From Fen-1258 sp964449775 (GTDB taxonomy: Bacteria > Bacteroidota > Ignavibacteria > Ignavibacteriales > Melioribacteraceae): a stretch of DNA of 64,000 bases. Numbering within the stretch: position 1 is the stretch's first letter; each line of letters starts with the position of its first letter. Of the stretch, positions 24,054-33,250 are shown piece by piece. A program made the position numbers and the translations under genes. The DNA lies in contig CAYVBQ010000009.1 in the NCBI GenBank assembly GCA_964449775.1, positions 1 to 64,000 on the forward strand. Reading direction: 5' to 3'. The notes under the pieces were generated by a model. That model worked only from the letters and a program-made list of their open reading frames with translations, made no database searches and was not told where the DNA came from.

Positions 24054-26122
24054 GTGCTTACTAAATACTAAATGGTGGTCATGGTTTTTATTGACAACCA
24101 TTTTTCTAACATTCTCTTCAGTATACTCTCAATCCAACATTAATCAGATCGGAAGTTTCGAGCAAGGATTACCATCGTATTGGAAGAAAGGCAAAGAGCC
24201 TGGCGGAACGACATTAACGTGGGCAACAGATCAGTTCAAATCGATGGGAAGAAGTTTGAAGATAGAGAAGACAGGCAAGGGAGAAGAAGCATATTGGGAA
24301 AGCGAGAACATGGCAGACTTATGGTCTCCGATTCACAATAAAGATGTAGACATATTCTTAGGTGCATATGTAAGAACAGAAAATGTAAATATAAATCCGG
24401 CCAATGAAGATGAGAAGTGGTACTTGTTATACACATTTTACGGAAAGACCAACAACTTGATAGGTGAATTGAAATTACCGATAGATCAAACGAAAGCCAG
24501 CAGTGGTGGATGGGCAGCAGATACGAACAAAGCAGGTCAGACGATATTGCCGGAAGACTCATATACGACTATCATCAAGTTCGTAGGAGGCAAGAACGCA
24601 ACGGGCACGGTATGGGCAGATGATTTTATGTTTTACGGAAGAGGCGGGAAGTGGGCAGGACAGGACTGGAATACCGGCGTAGGAGTTCCAACAGGATGGT
24701 TCTACTGGTTGCCGCCGATCGGAGGAAATGACGGAAAGTTAACGTTTGGATATGAGAAGACAAAGATAACCGATGAAGCTGCATATCACGGAAGATACAG
24801 TTTGAAGTTCGAGGGATTGGAAGGAAAGAACGATGGATTTGTAGGAACAATAAAATATCCGTTAGGAACAGATGTAAAAGCAGGAGACAAATTAAGAATC
24901 TCAGTATGGCTAAAGGGACAAGACTTGGATCCGGCTAATGTAACAGCGGTAGGAGATCAAGCAATGTTTGCCATAACACCGATCTTCCATGACAAGATAG
25001 GAAACAATGAAGGATGGGGAGAGAAGGTGGCAAGCGATATACCGTTACGATTCCCTTCTGTAACAGCATTTGATTGGAAGCAATATTATGTAGATGTAAC
25101 AGTGCCGGCAGATGTAAAAGCATTAACGGTAAGATTACATCCACTCGGGAAATTTAAGGGAACTTTATACTGCGATAACCTAACAGTGGAAAAGTTAGAC
25201 ATCCCGCAAATCAGTGAGATCGGAAGTTTCGAGCAAGGATTACCATCGTATTGGAAGAAAGGCAAAGAGCCNNNNNNNNNNNNNNNNNNNNNNNNNNNNN
25301 NNNNNNNNNNNNNNNNNNNNNNNNNNNNNNNNNNNNNNNNNNNNNNNNNNNNNNNNNNNNNNNNNNNNNNNATTGGAAGGAAAGAACGATGGATTTGTAG
25401 GAACAATAAAATATCCGTTAGGAACAACAATAAATAAATCTACGGGTAACAGAAATTACTATGATATCACGGACCTGAAAGATGTTAGAGCAGGTGATAT
25501 TATTAGAATCTCAGTATGGCTAAAGGGACAAGACTTGGATCCGGCTAATGTAACAGCGGTAGGAGATCAAGCAATGTTTGCCATAACACCGATCTTCCAT
25601 GACAAGATAGGAAACAATGAAGGATGGGGAGAGAAGGTGGCAAGCGATATACCGTTACGATTCCCTTCTGTAACAGCATTTGATTGGAAGCAATATTATG
25701 TAGATGTAACAGTGCCTGCAAATGTAAAAGCATTAACGGTAAGATTACATCCACTCGGAAAATTTAAAGGCACGCTTTATTGTGACGCTCTTGAGGTTAA
25801 GAGAATGGATTTGGTAAGTGTAAATTCCAACAAATTGCTTCCTTCAGAATATAACTTATTCCAAAACTATCCAAATCCGTTCAATCCAACCACTATTATT
25901 AGCTATGCGTTACCGAAGATCAGTTTTGTAACTATGAGAATCTATGATGTTCTTGGTAGAGAAGTTAAAACATTAATTAACCAAGAACAGGCTCCAGGTA
26001 TTCATAGAGTTGAATGGAAAGGAGACAACAACTATGGATCAAAAATAGCCAGTGGAACTTATATTTATAGAATAGAAGCTGGCGATTTTAGCCAAACAAA
26101 GAAGATGATCTTTTTAAAGTAA
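24046..26122 (+). CDS. T9SS-secreted protein with repeated carbohydrate-binding-like domains, interrupted by a scaffold gap
   Basis: The ATG at 24046 follows AGAGGAGG. A signal peptide ends near VYSQ (residue 29). A unit of 357 residues begins at IGSFEQGLPSYWKKGKE and consists of two jelly-roll-like halves similar to CBM4/9-type modules. Its second copy starts at 25221 and is cut by 100 Ns. After the gap, the second half of a unit resumes and carries an extra insert (TINKSTGNRNYYDITDLKD). The C-terminus is a T9SS domain (LFQNYPNPFNPTTIISYALP, then SQTKKMIFLK). The two sides are in different frames with 100 Ns, but a true gap of 615 bases, as the repeat predicts, would restore one frame. Likely role: surface glycan binding. 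Confidence 0.8.
24150..25220 (+). repeat. 1071-bp tandem repeat unit, first copy
   Basis: The sequence from 24150 (CGGAAGTTTCGAGCAAGG) recurs at 25221, a period of 1071 bp (357 codons). Parts after the gap (25372 onward) repeat 24816 onward with very few changes up to about 25770. Confidence 0.85.
25272..25371. other. Assembly gap of 100 N
   Basis: Exactly 100 Ns is a customary placeholder for a gap of unknown size. It falls inside the tandem repeat, the likely reason for the assembly break. Confidence 0.98.
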
Positions 26123-26133
26123 TTCCAATGTTT

Positions 26134-26161
26134 GGGGCATCAGAATTTGGTGCCCCTTTTT
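26134..26161 (+). terminator. Intrinsic terminator inside the glycan locus
   Basis: GGGGCATCA (26134-26142) pairs with TGGTGCCCC (26148-26156), with one T-G wobble and a 5-base loop, followed by TTTTTATAT. It lies between the secreted binding protein and the TonB receptor, so genes downstream may be expressed at a lower level or from another promoter. Confidence 0.75.
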
Positions 26162-26189
26162 ATATAAATAACTTTCATTTTTACAATAG

Positions 26190-28889
26190 GTGAATTTCAT
26201 ACTTACTCATAAATTAAAAAATATTATTCTCGTCCTTGTTTCTATAATTATAATAGTAAACTCATATATTTTTGCAGGAACAACGGGCAAAATAGCCGGA
26301 AGAGTAATTGACTCAAAAACCGGTGAACCACTTATTGGTGTCAACGTTCTTATTATTGGGACAAAGTTAGGTGCAGCAACAGATATGGAAGGGCAGTATT
26401 TCATCCTCAATATACCTCCCGGTGTATATGAACTGAAAACTTCGTTGGTCGGCTATTCTTCAACGTTAATAAAAAATGTTAGGGTTTCAGTTGACCAAAC
26501 TACCAAAGTAGATTTTTCATTAACGGAACAAGCTCTTGAAATGAAAGATGTGGTGGTTACAGCTCAAAAACCGGTTGTCCAGAAAGATTTAACTTCCACA
26601 GAGAAAAAAATTAGCGGTGCAGATATCGCGATGCTTCCTATTGAGGATATTCAAGCAGCAGTTAATTTACAAGCTGGCGTAGTGAATGGTCATTTCAGAG
26701 GCGGGAGAAGTAATGAAGTTAAATATTTAATTGATGGTGTTGCCGTTAATGATGCATTCACAGGAAATTCAGCGCTGGAAGCTGAAGTAAATAGTATACA
26801 AGAATTACAAGTTTTAACGGGTACTTTTAATGCTGAATATGGCGAAGCACTTTCTGGAGTTGTTAATCAAGTAACAAAGATTGCAGGTGAAAAATTAGAA
26901 GGGGATTTTTCAATTTATACCGGAGACTACTTCTCCGCAAGAAAAAGCGTGTATCAAAATATTGAAAAAATTTATCCAACGGATATTTACAATCTTCAAG
27001 GTAATTTGAGCGGACCAGTGCCGGGACTAGAAAATTTAATTAAGTTTTTTATCTCCGGTCGTTATGTGTATTATTCCGGTGCTATGTATGGAAAAAGAAT
27101 GTTTTCTCCATCCGACTCATCGGATTTTTCAAACAATGATCCAGCAAAGTGGTATGTTGGTTCAACAGGTGATGGAAAGTTCGTTCCCATGAATGATAGC
27201 AGACGTTATACTCTGCAAGGAAAACTTTCAATTAATACCGGAAGTGGAACTAAAGGTATAGTTGTTAGTGGTCTTTACCAAAATCAGGAATACAAAGATT
27301 ACAATCATAGATTCAAGCTTAATCCTGAAGGTGATTACAACAGATATCAACAGAGCTATTTAACAAGCATAAACTACACTCATTTATTAAGTAATTCTGC
27401 CTTCATTGATTTTTTGGGTTCTGTCGTTACTACTAAATATCAACAATATGTTTTTGAAGATCCCTTAGACCCCCGGTATGTTAAACCTGAGAGAATGCGT
27501 GATGTGAGTGGTAATGCTTTTTTAACCGGAGGAACAGAGAATTGGCATTTTGATCGTACCACTAATACCTACACCGGAAAAATAGATTTAACATGGCAAC
27601 TCAACAATACACATCAACTAAAAACCGGTTTCGAATATAAAAAACATGAATTGGATTACAAGGATTTTCAGATTGTAATTGATGCAACAACAAATTACAA
27701 ACCGGCATTACCGAAACAAGGCGCATTCAACTATAACAATTATTCTGCAAACCCTTTTCAGTTTGCTTACTATCTTCAAGATAAGATTGAGCTCGATTAT
27801 CTGATAGTAAACGTAGGGCTCCGCTTTGATTATTTCCAACCGGATGCCAAGTATCTAAAAGATCCTAACAACATTTCTTTACTTGATCAGCTTGAACCGC
27901 CATTTCCTGATTCATTAATGGTTTCTGCTAAAGTGAAATCTCAAATCAGTCCGCGCCTTGGCATATCTTATCCTATCACTGATAAAGGAGCAATTCATAT
28001 TTCATATGGACACTTTTTCCAAATTCCTCCGTTCGAAGCTCTTTATAAAAATCCAAATTTTCGTATTCCTTTAACAGGTGAATTTCCGGGTGATATCGGA
28101 AATACAATTGGTAATTCTGATCTGGATGCACAACAAACTATAATGTATGAAATTGGTTTGCAACAAGAACTGGTTGAAAATTTTGGAATTACACTAACAG
28201 GTTATTATAAAGATATAAGGAATTTGCTCGCTACTGAAATTCATATTAAAAATGAATTTAAAAAGTTTAGCAAGCTGATAAACAGAGACTACGGTTCAGT
28301 AAAAGGATTCACAATTTCATTTGAAAAACGATTTAGCGAGGGTATTGGCGCAACAGTTGATTATACTTTTCAGATTGCTAAAGGAAATGCATCCGATCCA
28401 AATGATGCATTTAACAAAACTCAATCAAACCCACCTATTGAAGCAAATAAACAACTTGTTCCGCTTAACTGGGATAGAAGGCATTCACTGAACTTTACTA
28501 TTACAGCCGGTTCGCCGGGTAATTTTATAGCAAGCTTGGTTGGAAGATTAGGATCAGGATTGCCGTATACTCCATCAATTCAAAACCAGAGAACAGGTTT
28601 AGAAAATAGTGATAGCAGACCGGCTTACTTTAATGCTGATTTATATATTACAAAGTATTTTGGAATTTTCGGTAAATCGGCATCAATCTATGCAAAAATT
28701 TATAATCTTTTTGATACAGCCAATGAAGTTGAAGTCTTTGGCGATACAGGCAGAGCCGGGTATACTATTGAGTTAACAAGAGCTCAGGAAGTTCCAAGAG
28801 GAGTGAACTCATTGCAAGAGTTTTTTACAAGACCAGATTTCTATTCACCACCGCGCCAAATAATTGTTGGTGCATCTTTTAGTTTTTAA
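26190..28889 (+). CDS. TonB-dependent receptor of the glycan locus
   Basis: The product has 899 residues and starts at GTG 26190. A signal peptide precedes FAGTTGKIAGRVIDSKTGEP, which opens a carboxypeptidase-regulatory-like domain (about 30-115). The plug follows (AAVNLQAGVVNGHFRGGRSN, then YLIDGVAVNDAF and NAEYGEALSGVVNQVTK), then the barrel, ending IIVGASFSF with the terminal Phe typical of outer-membrane barrels. The receptor resembles the OmpA-related Ignavibacteria type rather than a canonical SusC, and no SusD gene follows. It probably imports oligosaccharides, judging only from its neighbours. Confidence 0.88.
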   Translation: MNFILTHKLKNIILVLVSIIIIVNSYIFAGTTGKIAGRVIDSKTGEPLIGVNVLIIGTKLGAATDMEGQYFILNIPPGVYELKTSLVGYSSTLIKNVRVSVDQTTKVDFSLTEQALEMKDVVVTAQKPVVQKDLTSTEKKISGADIAMLPIEDIQAAVNLQAGVVNGHFRGGRSNEVKYLIDGVAVNDAFTGNSALEAEVNSIQELQVLTGTFNAEYGEALSGVVNQVTKIAGEKLEGDFSIYTGDYFSARKSVYQNIEKIYPTDIYNLQGNLSGPVPGLENLIKFFISGRYVYYSGAMYGKRMFSPSDSSDFSNNDPAKWYVGSTGDGKFVPMNDSRRYTLQGKLSINTGSGTKGIVVSGLYQNQEYKDYNHRFKLNPEGDYNRYQQSYLTSINYTHLLSNSAFIDFLGSVVTTKYQQYVFEDPLDPRYVKPERMRDVSGNAFLTGGTENWHFDRTTNTYTGKIDLTWQLNNTHQLKTGFEYKKHELDYKDFQIVIDATTNYKPALPKQGAFNYNNYSANPFQFAYYLQDKIELDYLIVNVGLRFDYFQPDAKYLKDPNNISLLDQLEPPFPDSLMVSAKVKSQISPRLGISYPITDKGAIHISYGHFFQIPPFEALYKNPNFRIPLTGEFPGDIGNTIGNSDLDAQQTIMYEIGLQQELVENFGITLTGYYKDIRNLLATEIHIKNEFKKFSKLINRDYGSVKGFTISFEKRFSEGIGATVDYTFQIAKGNASDPNDAFNKTQSNPPIEANKQLVPLNWDRRHSLNFTITAGSPGNFIASLVGRLGSGLPYTPSIQNQRTGLENSDSRPAYFNADLYITKYFGIFGKSASIYAKIYNLFDTANEVEVFGDTGRAGYTIELTRAQEVPRGVNSLQEFFTRPDFYSPPRQIIVGASFSF

Positions 28890-28903
28890 TTACGGAGGAG
28901 AAG

Positions 28904-31900
28904 GTGCAATACTCAAGTATAATTTTTAAGTCACTTCTTCTAATATTTCTTCTTACATGTGTACGTTCATTTGGTCAGAGAATTATTGATAAGAATAAGG
29001 GAGACCACAACCAAACAAGAAAAGGATTCATGGATGGAAATTTGGCTGCAACTACTTATTATAATTTTGGACAGATTGCCGATTGGTTGAATGAGCCAAG
29101 CAGAAGCGGAGTTTGGCCAAAGGGAACAAATCATACTTATGTAGACGGAGTTGCAGTTATTGTTCAAGCTGAAGCAAAAGATCCCGCAGGAAGACTAATC
29201 CATCCTCTTGAAACGAATTATTATGAATTTACTCGCTATGACCCCGCGACAGGTGTAACTTATGGATGGTGGCCTTTACCGGGTTATACTGCACCATATT
29301 CAAAAATTCCGGCAAGAAGTGATGATTCAAAAAGTTGGCCTTTATCTTGGCCCGATAGACCTTCAGATTGGAATGGATTATGGAATGGATTTTTTGGTAA
29401 AGGAGTGAAAAACGCAGATGTTGAAACTTTCTTTGTTTTTGATGACAATGAAGATAAAGAATATATGCGTAAAAATAATTTTTTTTCCGATAAAGATGAT
29501 TTGCTCAGAGGTGGTCTTGGTATGCAAGTAAGAGCACGCGGATTTCAATGGTCGCAAATTTTAGCAGAGGATGTAATATTCTGGTACTACGAAATTACAA
29601 ACATGAGCAGTACTGATTATGATAAAACATTGTTTGCCCAGTATATCGACTGGGGCATCGGGGGACATGATAACTCTTCTAATAATGCTGGTGACTATGA
29701 TGACTTTTTGGATATCTCCTTTGCGTGGTCAACTTCTCCTACCGGAAGTCCTGGAAATTGGAGCCCTGTAGGATTAGCCGGTTATGCATTCCTTGAGAGT
29801 CCTGGTATTTCAGATGATAGAAGAGACAATGACCAAGATGGTTTAACTGATGAAAGAAGAAATAATGTTGCGAGTAGATTTATAACAGACGTTAATACTG
29901 ATCTATTCATATTAAATGCCAATAGAGATACAACGAACTTTAAAAAATTTTATAATTATTCCTGGCGACCCCATTGGGATGCAGATGAAAATTGCAATTG
30001 GCGACCATACTCTGACGAGAATAAAAATGGTAAATGGGATGAAGGAGAGTCACTCAATGATGATGTGGGTACAGATGGTATAGGTCCTTTTGATGAAGGA
30101 TACACCGGCCCGGATGCTGATGGAACACAAGGTAATGGAAAGCCGGATCAAGGCGAACCAAATTTTGGTATTCTTGATAAAGATGAATCAGATCAACTTG
30201 GTTTAACAGGGTTTGCAATTTTTCCTGTTCATAAATATGAATTGAATCGTGATGAAGAAAATTGGAAAGTATTATCCGCCCTTCCATCACCGCACGGACA
30301 GGAATTGGTTGGAGTAAATCTCGCGAATTATTTCTCAAGCTATTTATTTCACTTGTGGGGTAGAGATAAGTATTCTCAAATCATAAATCAGCCGCAAGAG
30401 ACCGGAGAAACAGAAAGATTTTCTATGGCGTTAATTTTTGGAATTGATAAGGACGATTTGTTTAGGCGGAAAAAAACAGTACAACAAATTTATAACGCAA
30501 ACTACCGCTTTGCTAAACCTCCGGAAAAACCAAAGTTAAAAGCAATAGCGGGCGATAAAAAAGTAACTCTTTATTGGGATGACAGAGCAGAAAAATCATT
30601 CGATGCTTTCTACCAAAAGTATAATTTTGAAGGTTATCGGGTTTACCGCTCAACCGAACCGAACTTTTTAGAAAATAAAATCATTACGGATGCTTATGGA
30701 AAACCAACATTCCGAAAACCAATCGCGCAGTTCGATTTAGCTAATGGTGTTAAGGGATTGCATCCAATTGATGTTAACGGAGCTTTATTTAACTTAGGTT
30801 CAGACTCTGGATTACAACATTCATTCGTTGACAGTCTCGTTGAGAACGGACAAACTTATTACTATGCAGTATCAGCATATGATCAAGGTTTCACTTCTCT
30901 TTCTGTTGAGGGGAAATTTCAAGGTATTCCTCCTTCCGAAACAACAACAATTATTAAGAAAGATATCAACGGAAAAATCACAACAGATGTTAATACTGCA
31001 GTTGTAACTCCTAAAACTCCAGCGGCTGGATACATAGAACCTGAGATAAAAAAAATTTTTCCAAGTGGACCAGGCACGGGTAAAATTAATATTACTATTT
31101 TAGATCCGGACTCTATTCGAAATAATCATGTCTATAGATTAGAGTTCCTAGAGGACTCCAAGTATTTCAATGAGCAAAAACCTAAGTTTACCATAATTGA
31201 TTATACTGCGAAGGATACAGTCATTCGTCCAACACTTCTTAGTATACCGGTATATCAATCAAAAGTTATTCACGGTTTTACAATTGGAATCAAAAACGAT
31301 AATGTAGTAAAAGTTGATTATGAAAATTCCGGTTGGAAAAAAGGGAATAGCAATTATATTGTTCAAACAGGATTCGATTCCCGTTATGCTGCAGCTTATG
31401 ACAGCAAGCGTATTAATTATCCTGCAGATTTTGAAATTGAATTAACTGAGCCCGGGAAGGGAGATCTTTCATATCCTGCAACAACTTTCAGTCAACCAAT
31501 TCAATCGAACATTATTGTAAAGAATGTGACTGAAAATAAAAAGTATCAGTTCATTTTCAGAGATGTTATCAACGATAAAATATTTAACGACGGCGATGCA
31601 ATATTTATTGTATTGGGAGATTCGGCGGGAAAACCTGCAACTTCGTTTTTAGATTTAAGAATAACTTGGTCTGTTACTTTAGTTAAAGACACAACAATAG
31701 CAGAACAAAATCAACGTCATCCGCAATTTGGAGATGTGTTCAAACTAGTTACAAAAAAGCCGTTCAGGAAAGGTGAGTATTTTGAATTTACTTCTCAAGC
31801 TCCGCAGTTCGATAAGGGAAAAGCCGTTAACGATCTCGATAAAATTGCGGTTGTTCCAAATCCGTATGTAGGGGCTGCATCTTGGGAAGCAACATCGACT

Positions 31901-32146
31901 GAAGTAGGAAGAGGTGAGAGAAAAATATTTTTTATTCACCTTCCCAGAGAATGTACAATTAGGATTTATACAATAAGCGGAAAATTTGTGAAAGAGATAG
32001 TACACGATAGTTCTATTGATGATGGACAAGCATCTTGGGATTTAGTTTCGAATGACGGAATGGATATAGCTTACGGAATATATGTATTCCATGTTGATGC
32101 ACCCGGGTTGGGTCAAAAAGTAGATAAGTTCGCAATAATTAAATGA
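28904..32146 (+). CDS. Large secreted protein with FlgD/T9SS-like C-terminus, role in glycan uptake unproven
   Basis: The product has 1080 residues from GTG 28904 behind GGAGGAG. A signal peptide ends near SFGQ (residue 25). The body has Asp/Asn-rich, calcium-site-like segments (DRRDNDQDGLTDERRN, DADENCNWRPYSDENKNGKW) and a fibronectin-like region (about 535-680; KVTLYWDDRAEKS, YEGYRVYRSTEPN type). The C-terminus (VVPNPYVGAASW, CTIRIYTISGKFVKEIVHD, GIYVFHVDAPG) is the FlgD-like sorting fold with PNPY in place of NPFNP. It sits between a TonB receptor and a PorV-like protein. This is the place a SusD would occupy, but I see no SusD similarity. Function unknown. Confidence 0.65.
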   Translation: MQYSSIIFKSLLLIFLLTCVRSFGQRIIDKNKGDHNQTRKGFMDGNLAATTYYNFGQIADWLNEPSRSGVWPKGTNHTYVDGVAVIVQAEAKDPAGRLIHPLETNYYEFTRYDPATGVTYGWWPLPGYTAPYSKIPARSDDSKSWPLSWPDRPSDWNGLWNGFFGKGVKNADVETFFVFDDNEDKEYMRKNNFFSDKDDLLRGGLGMQVRARGFQWSQILAEDVIFWYYEITNMSSTDYDKTLFAQYIDWGIGGHDNSSNNAGDYDDFLDISFAWSTSPTGSPGNWSPVGLAGYAFLESPGISDDRRDNDQDGLTDERRNNVASRFITDVNTDLFILNANRDTTNFKKFYNYSWRPHWDADENCNWRPYSDENKNGKWDEGESLNDDVGTDGIGPFDEGYTGPDADGTQGNGKPDQGEPNFGILDKDESDQLGLTGFAIFPVHKYELNRDEENWKVLSALPSPHGQELVGVNLANYFSSYLFHLWGRDKYSQIINQPQETGETERFSMALIFGIDKDDLFRRKKTVQQIYNANYRFAKPPEKPKLKAIAGDKKVTLYWDDRAEKSFDAFYQKYNFEGYRVYRSTEPNFLENKIITDAYGKPTFRKPIAQFDLANGVKGLHPIDVNGALFNLGSDSGLQHSFVDSLVENGQTYYYAVSAYDQGFTSLSVEGKFQGIPPSETTTIIKKDINGKITTDVNTAVVTPKTPAAGYIEPEIKKIFPSGPGTGKINITILDPDSIRNNHVYRLEFLEDSKYFNEQKPKFTIIDYTAKDTVIRPTLLSIPVYQSKVIHGFTIGIKNDNVVKVDYENSGWKKGNSNYIVQTGFDSRYAAAYDSKRINYPADFEIELTEPGKGDLSYPATTFSQPIQSNIIVKNVTENKKYQFIFRDVINDKIFNDGDAIFIVLGDSAGKPATSFLDLRITWSVTLVKDTTIAEQNQRHPQFGDVFKLVTKKPFRKGEYFEFTSQAPQFDKGKAVNDLDKIAVVPNPYVGAASWEATSTEVGRGERKIFFIHLPRECTIRIYTISGKFVKEIVHDSSIDDGQASWDLVSNDGMDIAYGIYVFHVDAPGLGQKVDKFAIIK

Positions 32147-32180
32147 TTAATAACACCTAATATAATGCGAGGCAAATATT

Positions 32181-33215
32181 ATGATGGTTAAGCTTCTCGC
32201 AAAGCTAGTGCTTGTATTTTTATGTTCCTTTCTTTTTACTAATGCCTTTGCGCAACCGGTATCTAAAACTGCTACTACTGCAGCTTCCTTTTTAGAAATA
32301 CCGGTCGGAGCTTCCGCAATAGGAATGGGCGGCGCTTATGTTAGTGTTTCAAGCGATGCATCATCATTGTTTTGGAATCCTGCAGGGATCGCTTCCATTA
32401 ATCAATACGAAGCGGTGTTGGTCCACACTAATTGGATTGCTGATACCAAATATGATTTTGCCGGCATAGTAATTCCTCTGGGCAATCTTGGTAATATTGG
32501 GCTAAGCTACACTTCTTTGTCTATGGATGATATGAAAGTGAGAACAGTTGAAAAGCCGGAAGGTACCGGCGAATATTTTAGTGCTGGTGATTTAGCAATC
32601 GGAATTTCTTATTCCAGAAATTTGAGCGACCGATTTTCAATCGGTTTTACCGGAAAATTTATTCAGCAAAAGATTTGGCATATGTCTGCAACCGCTTTTG
32701 CTATAGATGCAGGTACAAAATTTAGGACTGATCTTTTTGGCGGGATGGTAATAGGCGCTTCTATTTTTAATTTCGGAACACCAATGCAGATGAGTGGAAG
32801 AGATACACGATATTTCATTCGTGTTGATGATACAAAGCAAGGTTCAAACGATAGAATTCCGACCAATGTTGAAATGGATTCTTGGGATTTGCCTCTAATA
32901 TTTCAGATTGGCGTTTCAACAAACGCAATTAAAAACGACAACTATCGGATTACTGTTGCAATGGACGCAATACATCCAAATAACGATTATGAGAGTATGA
33001 ACTTTGGTGCCGAATCATCATTCAAAGAATATCTTTTTGTACGCTGCGGTTATCAATCAGCCTTTTTAAGTAATTCGGAAGGTGGGCTTTCTTTTGGAGT
33101 AGGTGTTAGTTCAAAGTTAATTTTGACTGATGCATTCGTTAAGTTTGATTATGCTTACCGTGATTTTGGAATGTTGATGAACGTACATACATTTACTTTG
33201 GGACTAAAATTTTAA
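32181..33215 (+). CDS. PorV/PorQ-family outer-membrane beta-barrel protein
   Basis: The 344-residue product has a signal peptide ending TNAFAQ (about residue 26). The N-terminal segment is the family hallmark: FLEIPVGASAIGMGGAYVSV and SSLFWNPAGIAS. The rest is a beta-barrel (alternating hydrophobic strands) ending in HTFTLGLKF. PorV proteins of the T9SS take secreted cargo from the translocon to the attachment complex; related proteins are fatty-acid-porin-like. A copy inside a glycan locus, directly behind a secreted protein gene, suggests a dedicated escort, which is inference. Confidence 0.85.
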   Translation: MMVKLLAKLVLVFLCSFLFTNAFAQPVSKTATTAASFLEIPVGASAIGMGGAYVSVSSDASSLFWNPAGIASINQYEAVLVHTNWIADTKYDFAGIVIPLGNLGNIGLSYTSLSMDDMKVRTVEKPEGTGEYFSAGDLAIGISYSRNLSDRFSIGFTGKFIQQKIWHMSATAFAIDAGTKFRTDLFGGMVIGASIFNFGTPMQMSGRDTRYFIRVDDTKQGSNDRIPTNVEMDSWDLPLIFQIGVSTNAIKNDNYRITVAMDAIHPNNDYESMNFGAESSFKEYLFVRCGYQSAFLSNSEGGLSFGVGVSSKLILTDAFVKFDYAYRDFGMLMNVHTFTLGLKF

Positions 33216-33250
33216 TATACTGCCGAGAGAATTATTGAGATGATATTAGA

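Noticed and set aside
24236..25754. Several minus-strand open frames opposite the repeated secreted protein
   Set aside because: Low-complexity Leu/His/Ser translations, repeated only because the plus-strand gene is repeated.
25214..26122. Separate gene starting inside the second repeat
   Set aside because: The apparent new frame is an artefact of the 100-N gap; a gap of the length implied by the repeat joins it to the gene at 24046.
28904..32146. SusD-family lipoprotein
   Set aside because: No lipobox, no TPR-like N-terminal pattern and the C-terminus is a FlgD/T9SS-like fold; only its position resembles SusD.
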